Numbered from the stretch's first letter, positions 10,605-22,201 are shown. The stretch is DNA of 64,000 nt from Muscardinus avellanarius (GCA_963383645.1 OY726557.1:156985201-157049200); one strand, 5' to 3'. Numbers and translations: made by a program. Notes: a model not told the origin generated them from the letters alone.

Positions 10605-11965
10605 TTGGTACTAGGAAAACAAGATTGCTGCTAGATCTAAGTCAGGCCATGTGGATTGTGACTCTTTGGAACTTGTTTGTAAGATGAAATTGAAAGGACC
10701 AGAATGTGGCTAGAAAAATGGATGGTAGGGACTGTGCTCAGGAGATTTTGGAGCACAAAGAGGACTTCATAGGGAGATGGAGTAGAGGTCATATGTGTTA
10801 CACTTTGGCAAAGAACTTACCTGCATTTTTTCACGTCCTGAAACTTAGTGTGAGGCCGCCTTTAATGATGGACTAATTAATAAATAGGCAAAGAAAATCT
10901 CAAAGCAGCAAAATATCTGAGCTGCATTATGAATATTGACATCCACATTCAGTGAATTACATACTGAATTTTGGGAGCGACAATAAACCAGAGAGACTTT
11001 ATAGATTTGTAATTTTCCCAGAAAGGCATGTATAAAACTGGGGCCCAGAGAGATGATGTCATAGAAGGAAGGAAGATGGCTGGAAGGAAAGAAGAAAGCG
11101 GTGGCTATGATGGAGGTGGCAGATGGAGTTGGAGCCAGGAGCAGTCCAGATGAAGTTGAGGTCAGGGGCGGCCCAGATAGTCTTGGAGCAAATAGCCACC
11201 TGGATGGAGCAGGCTCAGGGGTTGTGACTTAAAAGGCCCCGTGGCAATGATTAAGGAGGCGTGACTACTTTTTCTGTTGATGGCCCATCTGGGAGCCTAT
11301 GTAATGGTGGCTTGGCTAGAAAAAGGGGGCCATGGATGCTTCCCCTCAGATTTCAAAGGAAGGCCTTGGAAGCCAGGCAATGTGTGACAGGATCAGAATC
11401 CCTTCAAGCAGACCCAAATGGGGCACTTTGTGAAGCTGTGAGGGTGAAGCCAAGGTTGCAAGAAAACCCTTCAGATTTAGAAATGCCAGAAGCATGGGAT
11501 GACTGGGAGAAAAGGCTGCTGGTTGTGACCCATGGAACCAGGCTAGAAGAGACAGTAAACAGCCCATTGCAATCAGCCAGGTCACAGTGGCAGGGCTACC
11601 AAGGCCACTTGAAGATCACTTATCACTTGCGTGTGCCATGAAGTGAAGCTACAGGATCAGATGCTTCCCCTACCAGACTGCATTACTGCTTTGGTCTCAT
11701 CCCTTTTTTCTATGGCTTTATTTCTCCCTTTGGAAATGCTGATGTTTATTCTTTACATTGCAATTGGATGCATATAACTTTATTTTGATCTTCATTGTCT
11801 ATTTCAGAGGCTGACAAGAGTTTACTTTGAGTTTCAGGGAAGACTTTGGACTTTTGGACTTTTCAGCAATGCTGCAACTGCTAAGATTGTGGGAACTCTT
11901 AGAAATAGATTAAATGCATTTTGCATTCTGAATGAGCATGAGCTCTTCAAGGGCCAAGGGCAGAA
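10605..11965 (+). mobile_element. MaLR (ERVL-related) internal region
   Basis: Conserved blocks match MaLR-type internal sequence: 'ttggtactaggaaaac' at the left, 'cactttggcaaagaactt' near 10800, 'caggatcagaatcccttc' near 11390, 'gggcactttgtgaagctgtg' near 11420, 'gactttggacttttggactt' near 11840 and 'aaatgcattttgcat' near 11910. MaLR internal regions are non-autonomous and carry no functional retroviral genes. No coding frame is claimed here. Confidence 0.72.
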
Positions 11966-12378
11966 TATTATGGTTAGATGTATTGGTCCCTTGAAGAGAT
12001 CATAAATTGGTATTTGGAAGTGATGTAATTGAGTCGTGAGAGTTGTAATCCCAATCATGGATATCCATTGTAATGGATTTACCTGGGTGGTGGCCTAAGC
12101 CAGTAGGTGTAGCTAGAGGGAGTGGGTCCCTAGGGGGTGCAGCCTTGGGGATTGTATATGGTTCCTCCTCCCCAGACCTTGCTTTTGCTTCCAGCCTCCG
12201 TTCTGTGAGGAGCACAGCCCATGTGCCACTCTCTCACTTCCCACTGCCATGCCCTGAGATCCGCAGTACCTGGCCTTACATGGACTGAACTCAAAACCAT
12301 TAGAAAATAAATCTTCTTTCCTCTAAGTCACATGGTTAATCTTTTAGATTATAGCTGTGAGAATGCTGATGGAAACAC
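11966..12378 (+). mobile_element. MaLR LTR (3' LTR of the preceding internal region)
   Basis: Starts 'tattatggttagatg' and includes 'gtaattgagtcgtgagag' and a polyadenylation signal in 'agaaaataaatcttc' near 12305. It ends near 'gctgatggaaaca'. Its layout and wording are those of rodent MT/ORR-type MaLR LTRs. A matching 5' LTR was not seen before 10605. Confidence 0.68.
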
Positions 12379-12399
12379 GTTTCCAGTCTCAGATCAACC

Positions 12400-12830
12400 A
12401 AAACACACATCTCCTCTATTCTGTCATCTCTAATGTGCTCTTCTGGTCCTCTTAGAAGGCACCAATCCGGTCACAAAGGCAGACCCTCATGAACTAATCC
12501 ACTCCCAAAGACAGCCCTCTCTTCCTTTCTTCTTATACTGGGAATTGATCCCAGAAGCATTTTACCTCTGAGATACCTCCCCAGCCTTGTTTTTTTTTTT
12601 TTTTTTTTCTTAAAGGAGTCTCTCTAAATTGCTAAGGACTTCACTAAGCTAACGTGGGTGTGGGTGACTTTGAACTTTTTGATTCTCCTTCCCCAGCCTC
12701 CCAAGTAGTAGTATTACAGGCTTATGCCACCCTGTCTGGATACAAAGACATTATTTTCTAATACCATCACCTTGGTTATTATGATTCAACAAATGAATTT
12801 TGGAGAGAAACAAACATTCAGACCATGCCA
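12400..12830 (-). mobile_element. MLT1-type MaLR LTR, split by a SINE
   Basis: 'accctcatgaactaatccac' (12484-12503) and, after a SINE at 12536-12740, 'ctaataccatcacctt' and 'caacaaatgaattttggaga' are antisense of the MLT1 5' half. It ends 'cattcagaccatgcca' at 12830. Confidence 0.72.
12536..12740 (-). mobile_element. old B1-ID SINE
   Basis: Antisense of the dimer ('gggaattgatcccagaagca', 'gagatacctccccagcc', T-run, then 'cagcctcccaagtagtagt'). Diverged; inserted in the MLT1 LTR. Confidence 0.78.
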
Positions 12831-13275
12831 CCTGCTCTACTCAAAATCTTAGCTTCTCCGTTGGCCTAAAAGGCTTTGATATTAAGGAAAATTTTATGCT
12901 ATATAATAGCTTATATGTCTCATAATCAGTGAAGTAGCTATTCCCCTACCTTTTAAAATTCTGTAAATACATTAAGAGGAAATAAAAAGTGTTTAAAACA
13001 TTTTATTCTTTTTGCTAAATTCCTACTTATGTCCACGAGGGGGAGCACTATACTGCAAAATAATACTGTGTATTCAGTATTTTCCTCCACCGTTTACCTC
13101 TCATAGGAGTCACTGTAATAAAAGCACGGCTTCTCATAGTTACTGTTTGTAAAGGGACATTTTCTTACATAGAGTGACCCATTTTTCAGAAGTAATTGGT
13201 TTGCACAATCCCAGTGCACCCTTTTTTAAATTCAGTCAACCAATTTACTCAATAAAAATAAGTTTTGAAATAAAA
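12831..13275. other. AT-rich single-copy DNA, nothing recognised
   Basis: No reading frame of note and no repeat recognised. A small palindrome-like 'cacgagggggagcacta' patch near 13034 is of unknown meaning. Confidence 0.5.
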
Positions 13276-13282
13276 TTTTGTC

Positions 13283-13488
13283 TCCAGGTATGGTGGCACG
13301 TGCCTATAATTTCAGTATTGGGAGACTGAGACAGGAGGATTACAGGTTTGAAGGCAGCCTCAGCAATTTAGTGAGGTTTTCAGCAACTTAGTGAAATCTA
13401 GTTTCAAACTAAAAAAGTAAGTCGGGCTTAGGGGTGTAGCTCAGAGGTGCAATGCTCTTGGGTTCAATCCTTTATACCACAGAAAATA
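13283..13488 (+). mobile_element. B1-ID SINE, diverged
   Basis: 'ccaggtatggtggcacgtgcc' to 'gtagctcagaggtgcaatgc' and a 'taccacagaaaat' end. Confidence 0.82.
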
Positions 13489-13589
13489 ATTATTTAAAAA
13501 ATTAAATTTTATATAATAATAATTATATGTACCATAAATAATTTTGTTGTTGGATGGATTGTTTTTAATTCCTTTTAATGCAAAGTTTC

Positions 13590-13793
13590 AGCCGGGTGTG
13601 GTGGCGCACACTTGTAATCCCCACGCTTGAGCGGCTGAGACAGGAGGATTGCGCAGGTTCAAAGCCAGCCTCGGCTACTTAGTGAGGCTCTCAGCAAATT
13701 AGTGAGACCCTGTTTCCAAATAAAGTACAAAATAGGTCTGGGAGAATAGCCTGGAGGTAGAAGGTCCCTGGGTTCCACCCTCAGTACCACCAA

Positions 13794-13829
<36 letters not shown>
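13590..13829 (+). mobile_element. B1-ID SINE with (AAT)n tail
   Basis: 'agccgggtgtggtggcgcac' start and an (aat)n tail. Perfect 14-bp TSD TAATGCAAAGTTTC at 13576-13589 and 13830-13843. One of the better-preserved copies. Confidence 0.93.
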
Positions 13830-13832
<3 letters not shown>

Positions 13833-13856
13833 TGCAAAGTTTCTTTAAACATATCT

Positions 13857-13857
<1 letters not shown>

Positions 13858-13888
<31 letters not shown>

Positions 13889-14093
13889 TATATTATTTTG
13901 TACTAGGGATTGAGCCCAGAGGAAATCTACCTCTGAGCTACAACCTCAACCCTTTTTATTTTTTGTTTTGAAATAGAGTCTTGCTAGATGACTGAGAATC
14001 TCACTAGGTTGCTGAGGCTGGTCTCAAACTGTGATCCTCCTGTCTCAGCCTCCAAAGTACTGGGACTATAGGCATGTGTCACCATACCTGGCT
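13858..14093 (-). mobile_element. B1-ID SINE with (ATT)n at its tail
   Basis: Begins with an (att)n tract (13858-13890), i.e. the tail of a minus-strand SINE. Antisense dimer follows, ending 'caccatacctggct'. Confidence 0.85.
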
Positions 14094-15187
14094 GAATTGT
14101 TTGGTTTCGTTTTACCTATTATTCTTCACTAAATGCAATTCTACTGATGCACAGGTACATTTATTCGGTCCCTTTTTCAACTACCTCTGGAAGCTTCAGC
14201 ATTCAGTATATTCAAAAACAGTACAGTGGGTTAAGAATCAGTCATCCTAAGTCAGAAGCCAACCATCGCCAGCTAAGTCATGGTCTCCTGAGGAAACTTG
14301 ACATGGACACTGCATTATTGAACTTTTCTATGTCAGTGCAGCCTCGGCGGCCTGAAGCTGTATAATACACTGCCTGTGCAACCATGCGTGGTAGCCTGAG
14401 GCTTAGAGTGCTCACTGGGCTAGAAATGGTGTATATGTCAGATGGCTCCTAAATGAACATTTCTTTGTAGATTCTGTTCATTTTTGCACATTTCAGGTGA
14501 CATGGATTTTTCCTTGTAAGAGTTCTTAGGCCTCCCTTATTCATTATTAATAGGACAGTGTCTACTGGGAAATCAGGAACTCATATGGTCTGGCCCATTC
14601 AGCTTCTGTTGTGATCTCCTCTTTTTATATTGCTCATTTTCAATGAAGCTAGAAATACTGTTTCTCTTTTGCCTATGTGACAGCCAGCTAAACTAGAGTT
14701 GGCCAGGAAAAGGTTGATAAATTTTCTTTGTTTGGTAAAAATTGCTTTTTTTCCATTTTTAGCAGAAGGCTAATATTATTGAGGCACTGGGCAAAATATT
14801 TTACATGTGTTAGCATTCTGAATAATAAGCCTGACATGTTGCAACTTACTCACTGTCAGTATCTTCAGTTTAGAAGATTTGTGAAGAGTAAATCAGTAAA
14901 ACTAGAAATAATGGAAATAATAATAGAATAGAACAGATGTGAGGAGATAACCTGAGAAACCTAGAGATTAGCTGAAAAGACAGTGGGCACTGGCATAGGT
15001 GGAGTTCTAGAAGAAATCAATAAATACCAGAAGCCAGCACAATGATTGCATGCAACTTTTATTTATGTTTCAATTATTTTAAACAAGCCTAATACTGGGG
15101 TCATGGTAATATTCATTAGTGGGGTGCTTTTATAGATAAACTTGGTTAGTGAGCTTTCCATGACTTTTACAAGTACCTTAGATATCT
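14094..15187. other. single-copy DNA with a weak MIR-like patch
   Basis: No gene recognised. 14785-14900 ('cactgggcaaaatattttac' onward) looks like a worn plus-strand MIR. The plus-strand frame 14147-14365 has no family signature. Confidence 0.4.
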
Positions 15188-15189
15188 TT

Positions 15190-15487
15190 GAAAGAGGAAC
15201 GATTTATTGTGGCTCGTGGTTTCAGAGATTACGGTCCATGATCGATTGGCCCTGAGTATATGGAGGAACAAAACTGCTCACCTCATGGCCATAAAGCAAA
15301 AGAGAGATAAAGAGAAAGAGACCAGGGTCCCACAGTTCCCTTCAGTTGCACTCCCCCAGGAACCTGGAGACCTCCCACCAAGCCCCACCTCTTCAAGTTC
15401 CCACCACTTCCCAGTAACATCAAGCTGGGAACAAACCTTTAAACTGTGGGGTCTGTGGGAGACATTTAAGATGCAAACTATAGCACA
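15190..15487 (-). mobile_element. MaLR-like LTR fragment
   Basis: Read on the minus strand it starts TGCTATAGTTTGCATCTTAA and reaches an 'aataaatcgttcc' polyadenylation-type end. Internal blocks 'ccaccaagccccacct' and 'ttaaactgtggg' (plus-strand reading) are typical of rodent MaLR LTRs. The exact subfamily is not known to me. Confidence 0.55.
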
Positions 15488-15599
15488 AACTAGTCAAAAC
15501 TAATGACCAGTAAACATATAAAATTAAAACTGCATTCTGATTTACATAATTTTCAAATTATCTTAAGTTCCTTCATAATGTATGTTTTATTAATACAAC

Positions 15600-15910
15600 T
15601 GAAACATTAAAAATGGCTGCAGAAATTCAGACATTTCTTTTAGCAACCATTTGAAAGAACTTGTCAAAGGGAATAAAAGGCCTTTAATATACTGTTTCTT
15701 CACATTGCCTTGTGATTTCCTTCAACAAGGCAGAGCTGAGCAAACAAAAGCCACAGTACAGGCTTCTGATGTCATTGCTGCCTGCTCCTATGGTTACCAA
15801 GATAGACCCACAATTCCTAATCATCTGTGTCAGCCCACTCCCTAGACTATAAATATAGAGCAGAGGGAGTAAAGGTCACTAATCAGTATTCTGTCTTTCC
15901 TTGGGGTAAG
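15600..15910 (+). promoter_or_regulatory. promoter-like single-copy segment (candidate only)
   Basis: A consensus TATA element 'actataaatatag' (15846-15858) lies downstream of a CRE-like TGATGTCA (15766-15773). It is followed about 50 bp later by a splice-donor-like 'ggggtaagat' (15903-15912). No coding exon was recognised downstream. This could equally be an LTR remnant or chance. Confidence 0.25.
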
Positions 15911-16395
15911 ATACATGAGACTATATCTTCATCATATCTTTTAAATAATCAAATTATTCCTAAAGCATAAAGTGCTACATATTTTCCTTTGTTCTCAAAA
16001 TAGCTATGTTCTTTCAACCTAAATCAAAGTTGCTAGGGTAAGAAAGCCTTTGGGAATATTCAAACAGGTGTGAAAAATAAACAACTGAATTAGGAATTGG
16101 AATGTGAACTCAGCTCGTATCTACAGGTTATTTCTAGTAGGATATGAGATTGAAAATCATGTCTGAGACACTAAGATACAATAGAAATTAAATATCAAAG
16201 TGAAATGTTTTACCCTTGGGGACTTGCAAAAAGGACATTACTGAAAACCCAGGACACAATTCTTAGACTCCTTGACAATACTGGGAGTATGAATAGGTTG
16301 AAAGTGGGATATAGGAGAAGATTTGGAGAGATCTGATCTATAAATCCTTAATTTCCACCTAATTTTGGAGTATTTTCCTTATCATAAGAGAAGAT
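15911..16395. other. single-copy DNA, nothing recognised
   Basis: No repeat or gene signature seen. Confidence 0.5.
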
Positions 16396-16396
16396 C

Positions 16397-16637
16397 TAGC
16401 TGAATGTGGTGGCATACACCTGTACTCCTACTGTCTCCTTCGGAGACCTAACTGAATAGGAAGATACAGTTGAATATGGTGACATACACCTGTAATCCTG
16501 TAATCCTTGGGAGACAGAAGGATAGCAGGTGCAAGGCCCTTAGCAACTTTGAGATCTGTCTCAAAGTAAAAATAGGGGTGTAGCTTGGAGTTAGAATGCC
16601 CTGGGTTCAATTCCCAGTATAAACAAACAAACAAATA
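16397..16637 (+). mobile_element. old SINE with a duplicated 5' head
   Basis: The left-half head occurs twice: 'ctgaatgtggtggcatacacctgt' near 16409 and 'ttgaatatggtgacatacacctgt' near 16471. One right half ('gtagcttggagttagaatgcc') and an (aaac)n tail follow. Confidence 0.7.
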
Positions 16638-17836
16638 GGAAAAAAAGGAGAAAATCTTCAATGAATTTACTTGAGGAGCTTTTATGTTTCCTGATATTTA
16701 ATGGACAAAGGAACTAGTGTCTGACTGCCTCCTGGAAAATCTAAAATCCGGCAAATATGGCTGGCTAGCCTCTCCAGTGTTACCCTCAAAGGAGATGCCA
16801 CTTCATTAAAGTCAACTTCCATGCTAAGAGATTTGTGGTGGGTCAAGGATGTGTGAGCAGTTTCCAGTGGTGGGAAAAGAGATAGATGGCTTAGAATTAT
16901 TTTTAATTGTGCCCAATAGGATTAACTTAGGCACATAGGAGATGAGCTGTGAGGTGGTTCCTGCAGAAAAACTTTATTGGATGGTCAAAAGAAAACCTGA
17001 GCTTTAATGAGAGCAGAGAGACATAAGATCATGCCTATGGAAAGAAAGCCCAGTGAAATATTCCCAGTGCTGGCTCTGCCACAGCCACTCATCCCATCAT
17101 ATGAGAAGGAATCATCTCCACCTTTACCAAATCTAGAGAGGATACCATTTAAGTAGAAACTCACAACTTTCTTACTGCTCTTGTTTCTCCCTGCTTTGGT
17201 ACAAGCTAGACTAGAAATAACAGGCAAAACTGGAAGGAGAGGACAAGTGCTAACTGGGAAAGAGAAGAGCCATGATCCACCTACTCCCAAATACCCACAG
17301 ACACCCACTGCAAGTGGTTGGCATACAGCAGTCTTCAGCTGGGGAAGAAAAAACATCGTAACTTTAAAGTTTTGGTTCAGGCGTAGAAATGCTCACTGAC
17401 TCCAAATGTTAACCCCATGAATCATGCTTTCCAGAGTTTAAACCATTGTCAAGTGCTTGGGATGGAATTGGCTGGGATGGCCCTGTGTCTACTTTTAATC
17501 ACTAAAATGCAAAGAAAGGGCTGCTGTGCCAGTTCTGGGCCTAAGCCTTAAGAAAACCTGCCTGTTTCCAATTTTGCAATCTTGGGAGAGCTTTATATAA
17601 GAAGCCCAACTATGCTGTCAAAAGGCCACATGGAAAAACTACATGGAGAATGAAAAGTCTGATTACATGGAGAAAGGACAGGTTGCTTTACTCAGGTGCG
17701 AGGCTGATCTTATTTCACTCATATACACACTCAACTACCCCTAGTATATTCAAGCAAATCTTAATCATCATATAATTTTATTTATAAACATTTTAATATA
17801 TGCCTCTAAATGAAAAAGTTTCTTTGTAAAGAACCA
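16638..17836. other. single-copy DNA, no gene seen
   Basis: Overlapping frames on both strands at 16985-17399 are chance frames: neither has a family signature nor splice context. Confidence 0.45.
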
Positions 17837-17840
17837 TTTA

Positions 17841-18021
17841 GCCAGGTGTGATAGCACATGCCTATTAACCCACCAAGTACTTGGGAGGCTGAAACAGAAG
17901 GACTACATGTTCAAGGCCAGCCTCAAAACCTTAGACCCTGTTACAAAATGAATTTTAAAAAAAGGCATGGGGTATAGCTTAGAGGTAGAATATTTCCTGG
18001 TTTCAATCCCTAGTACCATCA

Positions 18022-18025
<4 letters not shown>
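17841..18025 (+). mobile_element. B1-ID SINE, diverged
   Basis: 'gccaggtgtgatagcacatgcc' to 'gtatagcttagaggtagaat' and 'agtaccatcataaaa'. Runs straight into a GA microsatellite. Confidence 0.82.

Positions 18026-18072
<47 letters not shown>
18026..18072. repeat. (GA)n microsatellite
   Basis: About 23 uninterrupted GA units at the SINE tail. Confidence 0.97.
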
Positions 18073-18075
<3 letters not shown>

Positions 18076-18379
18076 AGAAAAAAATCACCTTAATTCCATG
18101 ATCTCATTTAAAAGTAATAATTGCTTAATTTTATCAATTATCAGTGTTCAAATTTTCCTAATAGGTCATTTTAAGTGATTAAGATTAAAATTGAGTTCTA
18201 CATAATATCCACACAGTGTATTTATTATGTTTTTTAAGCTTCTTTTCACTTCTCTCCATTTCCCATTCTGTACCATACACTCATAGAGAAGAATCTTAAA
18301 CATAGATCTGAGCAAAGATTGTGAGACACCCATTCAGCAGGATACTCACTCTAACAAACAAAACAGAGCCCTCATGAAC

Positions 18380-19785
18380 TAATGAAGAACAGGCAACCAT
18401 TTAATGGGGCCCAGCATTTCGACCAGGGGAGATCAGCCAACATAAATAATACATGAACTAAAGATGCTGCTGAAAATTTGGGCAGGAAATAATATAAAGC
18501 ACTTGAAGAACTACAAACATTAAGAGAGGAAAGAGACTTTTTAGACCTAAAGAAGATAATTCCCCTGCCAAACATTGTAGTAGATGGAGAGGATAATGAT
18601 TGCTGAGATCAGATTTGTGGCTTGGAAGAAAAATAACAAGAAATGTATCTCAAGTGCAAAGTAGACATCATGAGAAAAGAATTTTTTTTTGTAAAATAGA
18701 ACCAGGAGTCTTGATATGCTCAATAATAATAACTTGATAGGAATTTTAGGAAAAAAATGGAAGAAATCTAGAGATGGTAATTATAATAGAAAATGTCCAG
18801 GGCTAATGAAAAATATGTCTGCATATTAGAGGGAATCAATGATATTGATTCTAATAAAATTGATTAATAAAAAGATATATCTCAGTCATATTCCTGTATT
18901 ATAAGGCAAATTAGAAAAATCTTATAAGTTCCTAGGCATAAAAAACAAATAGGCTTCCTGGAGAGGAGACGGAATCAGACTTCTCATCTATACCACTGAA
19001 GTGATAATAGGCCAATGTCCTGCAACTACTTAAAGATTTGCCACCCAAGAAGCCTGCATCAGCCTAAAGATACTGAATTTGGGATATGATATAATCATAG
19101 AATGTATCTCCCATGTTCTCCGTACAAGGAGAATATTCCAGAAAAGATGCTAAACAAAGGTAATAAGAAAAAAAGCTTTAATGTGGAGATACTGTGGAAA
19201 CAGCGGTGGTTAATGAAGCTAGCAAGATGTAATTTGTCCTTAAATAGAAACAAATGAGACCAGACTTGGAGGTTTTAAGATCAGTAAGTAGTTGAAAATG
19301 AACTTCTTGAAAAAGAAGGAACATATCAAAGGTTTGGAATGATCTCAGCAAAATCTGAGGTAGCAGAGAGGGGTATATAATTCTATTGCTAAAGTTTCAT
19401 GGTGAACCAATCAGTCAGTGGGGAATGAAAGGGGAGGTAAGAATGAGCATTTGTACAGGCTTGAACTTACTGGGAGGAAAGAAGAGTGAAAAACTAGAAA
19501 CCATGGGATGTGAGAAATCAATAATATTTCTTAAAACGTGATTGTGGGACTGGGGATGGAAAAGTATCCATTAATGAAATAAAAAGGGGGCAGAACTTTC
19601 AACATCTCTGGGGAGAAACTGAACTGAATTCAGTTTCATCATACCTATAAAACATCATCAAATAATAACTACGAGAATGGAGAAGTGGCAAGTCCTGTAG
19701 AGTGGTTGGAGGGAAAGAAAAGGCAAAAACAATTAAAAGAACTGTGCTATAAGAATCTATCATGAATATAATCATTTATACATAT
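18380..19785 (+). mobile_element. ancient L1/HAL1-like fragment
   Basis: 'gagacggaatcagacttctc' near 18968 and the following ~600 bp resemble the ORF1 C-terminal and downstream region of ancient mammalian L1/HAL1 elements. Edges are uncertain and no frame survives. Confidence 0.4.
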
Positions 19786-19799
19786 ATAAAAATTAGATG

Positions 19800-20262
19800 G
19801 CCTGTTGTTTTGAAATGAAGTACTATTCAAAGCTTTTATTTTTAGATGAGTGGACAGAAAAAAATGCCATATATATATACACAGTGAAGTTTTACTCAGC
19901 CATAAAGAACAAAATTATGTCATTTGCAGGAAAATGGATGGAACTAGAGAACATTATGCTAAGTGAAATCAGCCAGTCTCAGAAAGGCAAGTGTTATATG
20001 CTTTCTCTCATAGGTGGAGGATACAGAGAAAATAGGGGAAAAAGGGACTTCATGAAAATGAGGAGAGAGACCCGTAGAATAGTAGAAGGGACTAGGGAGG
20101 GAAGAAGGGAGGGGGAAAAGGAGACTTGAGTAAGAAAGACCAAATAGTATTAAGTTCACATGTGAAGGTATCACTAGCAATCTCACTAGCATGTACAGAG
20201 AAAGAGAAGGAGGTGGTGGGATGGGGTGCATCAAGAGTTGTTATGTGCATACATGAATTTTA
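19800..20262 (+). mobile_element. L1 3' end, 5'-truncated
   Basis: Contains the end of ORF2 ('SAIKNKIMSFAGKWMELENI' in frame near 19885-19955) and a purine-rich 3'UTR. Ends near 'catgaattttacaa'. Confidence 0.8.
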
Positions 20263-20265
20263 CAA

Positions 20266-20423
20266 CCCCAGCTCTATTTTGTTTTTTATTCTTTATTTTG
20301 AAACAGGGTCTCACTAAGCTGCATTGGGCCTCACTAAGTAGCTGAGGCTGGCTGTGAACCTTAGATCTTCCTGTGTCAACCTCCCAAGTACTGGGATTGC
20401 AATTGTGTGCCACCACACCTGGT
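20266..20423 (-). mobile_element. SINE fragment, left half only
   Basis: Antisense left half 'gaaacagggtctcactaagc' to 'ccaccacacctgg'; the ID-type right half is missing. Confidence 0.8.
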
Positions 20424-20618
20424 ACACTAATAACATTCTAAAAGAAAAAAACCTCTGCCTTATGTAAATAAAGATAATTATAAAATAATAATAGTAATAT
20501 AACTTTAGCAAGGATATACAAAGTAAAAATAACTCATGCCATCTAATTACAGGACAAAGAGTAATTCAGGAAAACAATTTCTCATTACCATTGTTGTTTA
20601 ACTAAAAATAAATAAAAA

Positions 20619-20806
20619 GGCAAGCATGGTAGCCCATGCTTGTAATTCAAGTACTTAGGAGGCTGAGGCAGGAGGATTACAGGTTCACGGCTAACCTCAG
20701 CAATTTAGTGAGGCCTTTCTCAACTTTGGGAGACCCCTGTCTCAAAATAAAAAAGGGTGTAGCTCAGAGATAGACAGGCCCTGGTTTCAATCTCCAGTAT
20801 CACAAT
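20619..20806 (+). mobile_element. B1-ID SINE
   Basis: 'gcaagcatggtagcccatgc' to 'gtagctcagagatagacagg' and 'ccagtatcacaatg'. Forms an inverted pair with the SINE at 20930. Confidence 0.82.
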
Positions 20807-20922
20807 GAGAGAGGTAGAGGGAGAGAAAGGAGAGGAAGAGGAGGAAAAGAAGGTTATGGTAGTGGTGGTGGCGGTGGTGGTGGTGGTGTAGGAGGAGATG
20901 GAGGAGGAGGAGATAAAACAGG
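20807..20922. repeat. purine-rich GA/GGT/GGA repeat tract
   Basis: Runs of GAGG, then (GGT)n, then (GGA)n on the plus strand, between two inverted SINEs. Frames reading through it are low-complexity artefacts. Confidence 0.93.
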
Positions 20923-20929
20923 TTTTTTC

Positions 20930-21132
20930 TGGTGGTACTGGGGATTGAACCCAGGGACATTCTACCTCCAAGCTACACCCCCAACCCTATTTTTGATTAC
21001 TTATTTTGAAACAGGGTCTCACTAAGTTATGAGGGCCTCACTAAGTAGCTGAGGCTGACCATGAACCTGCGATTCTCCTGTCTCAGCATCCCAAGTTCTG
21101 GGATTACAAGTGTGTGCCACCATGCCCGGCTT
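20930..21132 (-). mobile_element. B1-ID SINE
   Basis: Clean antisense dimer: 'ggtactggggattgaaccca' to 'gccaccatgcccggct'. Confidence 0.9.
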
Positions 21133-21176
21133 ACTTAACAGTTTTTTGATTTTAAATGAAACAAAATGAAAACACC

Positions 21177-21177
<1 letters not shown>

Positions 21178-21220
<43 letters not shown>
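21178..21220. repeat. (CA)n microsatellite
   Basis: About 21 CA units. Confidence 0.97.
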
Positions 21221-21222
<2 letters not shown>

Positions 21223-21334
21223 CTTAGGTAGCAACTTCTAGGAAGAATTTGACTCTTCCTTAGCCCACCCTTGTTGTATGTAGAGGCCACAATATGTGAT
21301 AGCTAACTGAAGCCTCAGGTCAGGTCATGGTTCA

Positions 21335-21505
21335 AACTCAGATTTTTCCACTGTTTGAGAGTATAACCCTCACTTAGATTCAATTTCTTGTCAAAAAATA
21401 GAGGTAAGTCAATGATTATTGTGAAGTTTACCTAAGACAGGTTAAATGTCAGTCCCATGACCTGGCACACAGTAAGTGCTTAGTAAGTGACCTATTATTT
21501 TTTTC
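21335..21505 (-). mobile_element. MIR element
   Basis: 'agattcaatttcttgtcaaa', 'tgacctggcacacagtaagt' and 'gcttagtaagtg' are the antisense core of MIR. Confidence 0.6.
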
Positions 21506-21751
21506 CTATATAAGGCAAATGTAGGACCAAATAGGAAAGGACATTGAAACTTGCTCAACTCTAAAAAATACTTTACCTTTGCTTTTTAATTATTTACCTC
21601 TTCCAAATAAAGAAGTGATATCTATGCTAAATTAATCACCGAGTCAAAGTCTTGTAATATAGAGAATTAAATGTGAGTTTTGAAATTGAGTCCTTCAAAA
21701 ATGCCACTTTAAAAGATTTAGTTTCCTCAGTCCCCATTCCATCCCCCATAT

Positions 21752-21906
21752 AGGGGATTGAAATCAGGAGCATTCTACCACTGAGCTATAGCCTCGGCCT
21801 TTTTTATTTTTATTTTGAGACAGAATCTTAAGAGGTTGCCAAGATTGGCCTCAAACTTGTGACTCTCCTGCCTCAGCCTCCAGGTGACACTACAGCTGCA
21901 CCTGGC
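21752..21906 (-). mobile_element. old B1-ID SINE
   Basis: 'ggggattgaaatcaggagca', 'cactgagctatagcctcggcc' and 'gactctcctgcctcagcctcc'. Shortened left end. Confidence 0.8.
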
Positions 21907-21933
21907 TAGTTTTCTTACTTTAAAATTGTCATG

Positions 21934-22201
21934 GAGGGGAAACCTCAGCAAAGCCAGAAAGGAGGGGTAGGGGAGAAAGAAGGCTGAGGTTAATTAATGG
22001 AAAAGTTACATTCAAGTATGTGTATACATGTGAACATAACATAGTTAACATGGACACACAGTATTGGGAGGGAGGAAAAAGGGGAAGCAGGGTAGGAGAG
22101 GAAGGCACTAAATACTGTGTGAATATATGCCATTATCAACACAATCCACATTATGATGTGAGACTCTAGTGCTCCAATAAAAAAATAAAAAACAAAAAAA
22201 T
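21934..22201 (+). mobile_element. L1 3'UTR fragment
   Basis: Short 5'-truncated L1 tail: 'ggaggggaaacctcagcaaa' to 'gctccaataaaaaaataaaa'. Flanked by AAATTGTCAT near 21924 and 22202. Confidence 0.82.

Noticed and set aside
11261..11641. 126-codon plus-strand frame as a gene
   Set aside because: It lies wholly inside the MaLR internal sequence, which is normally noncoding.
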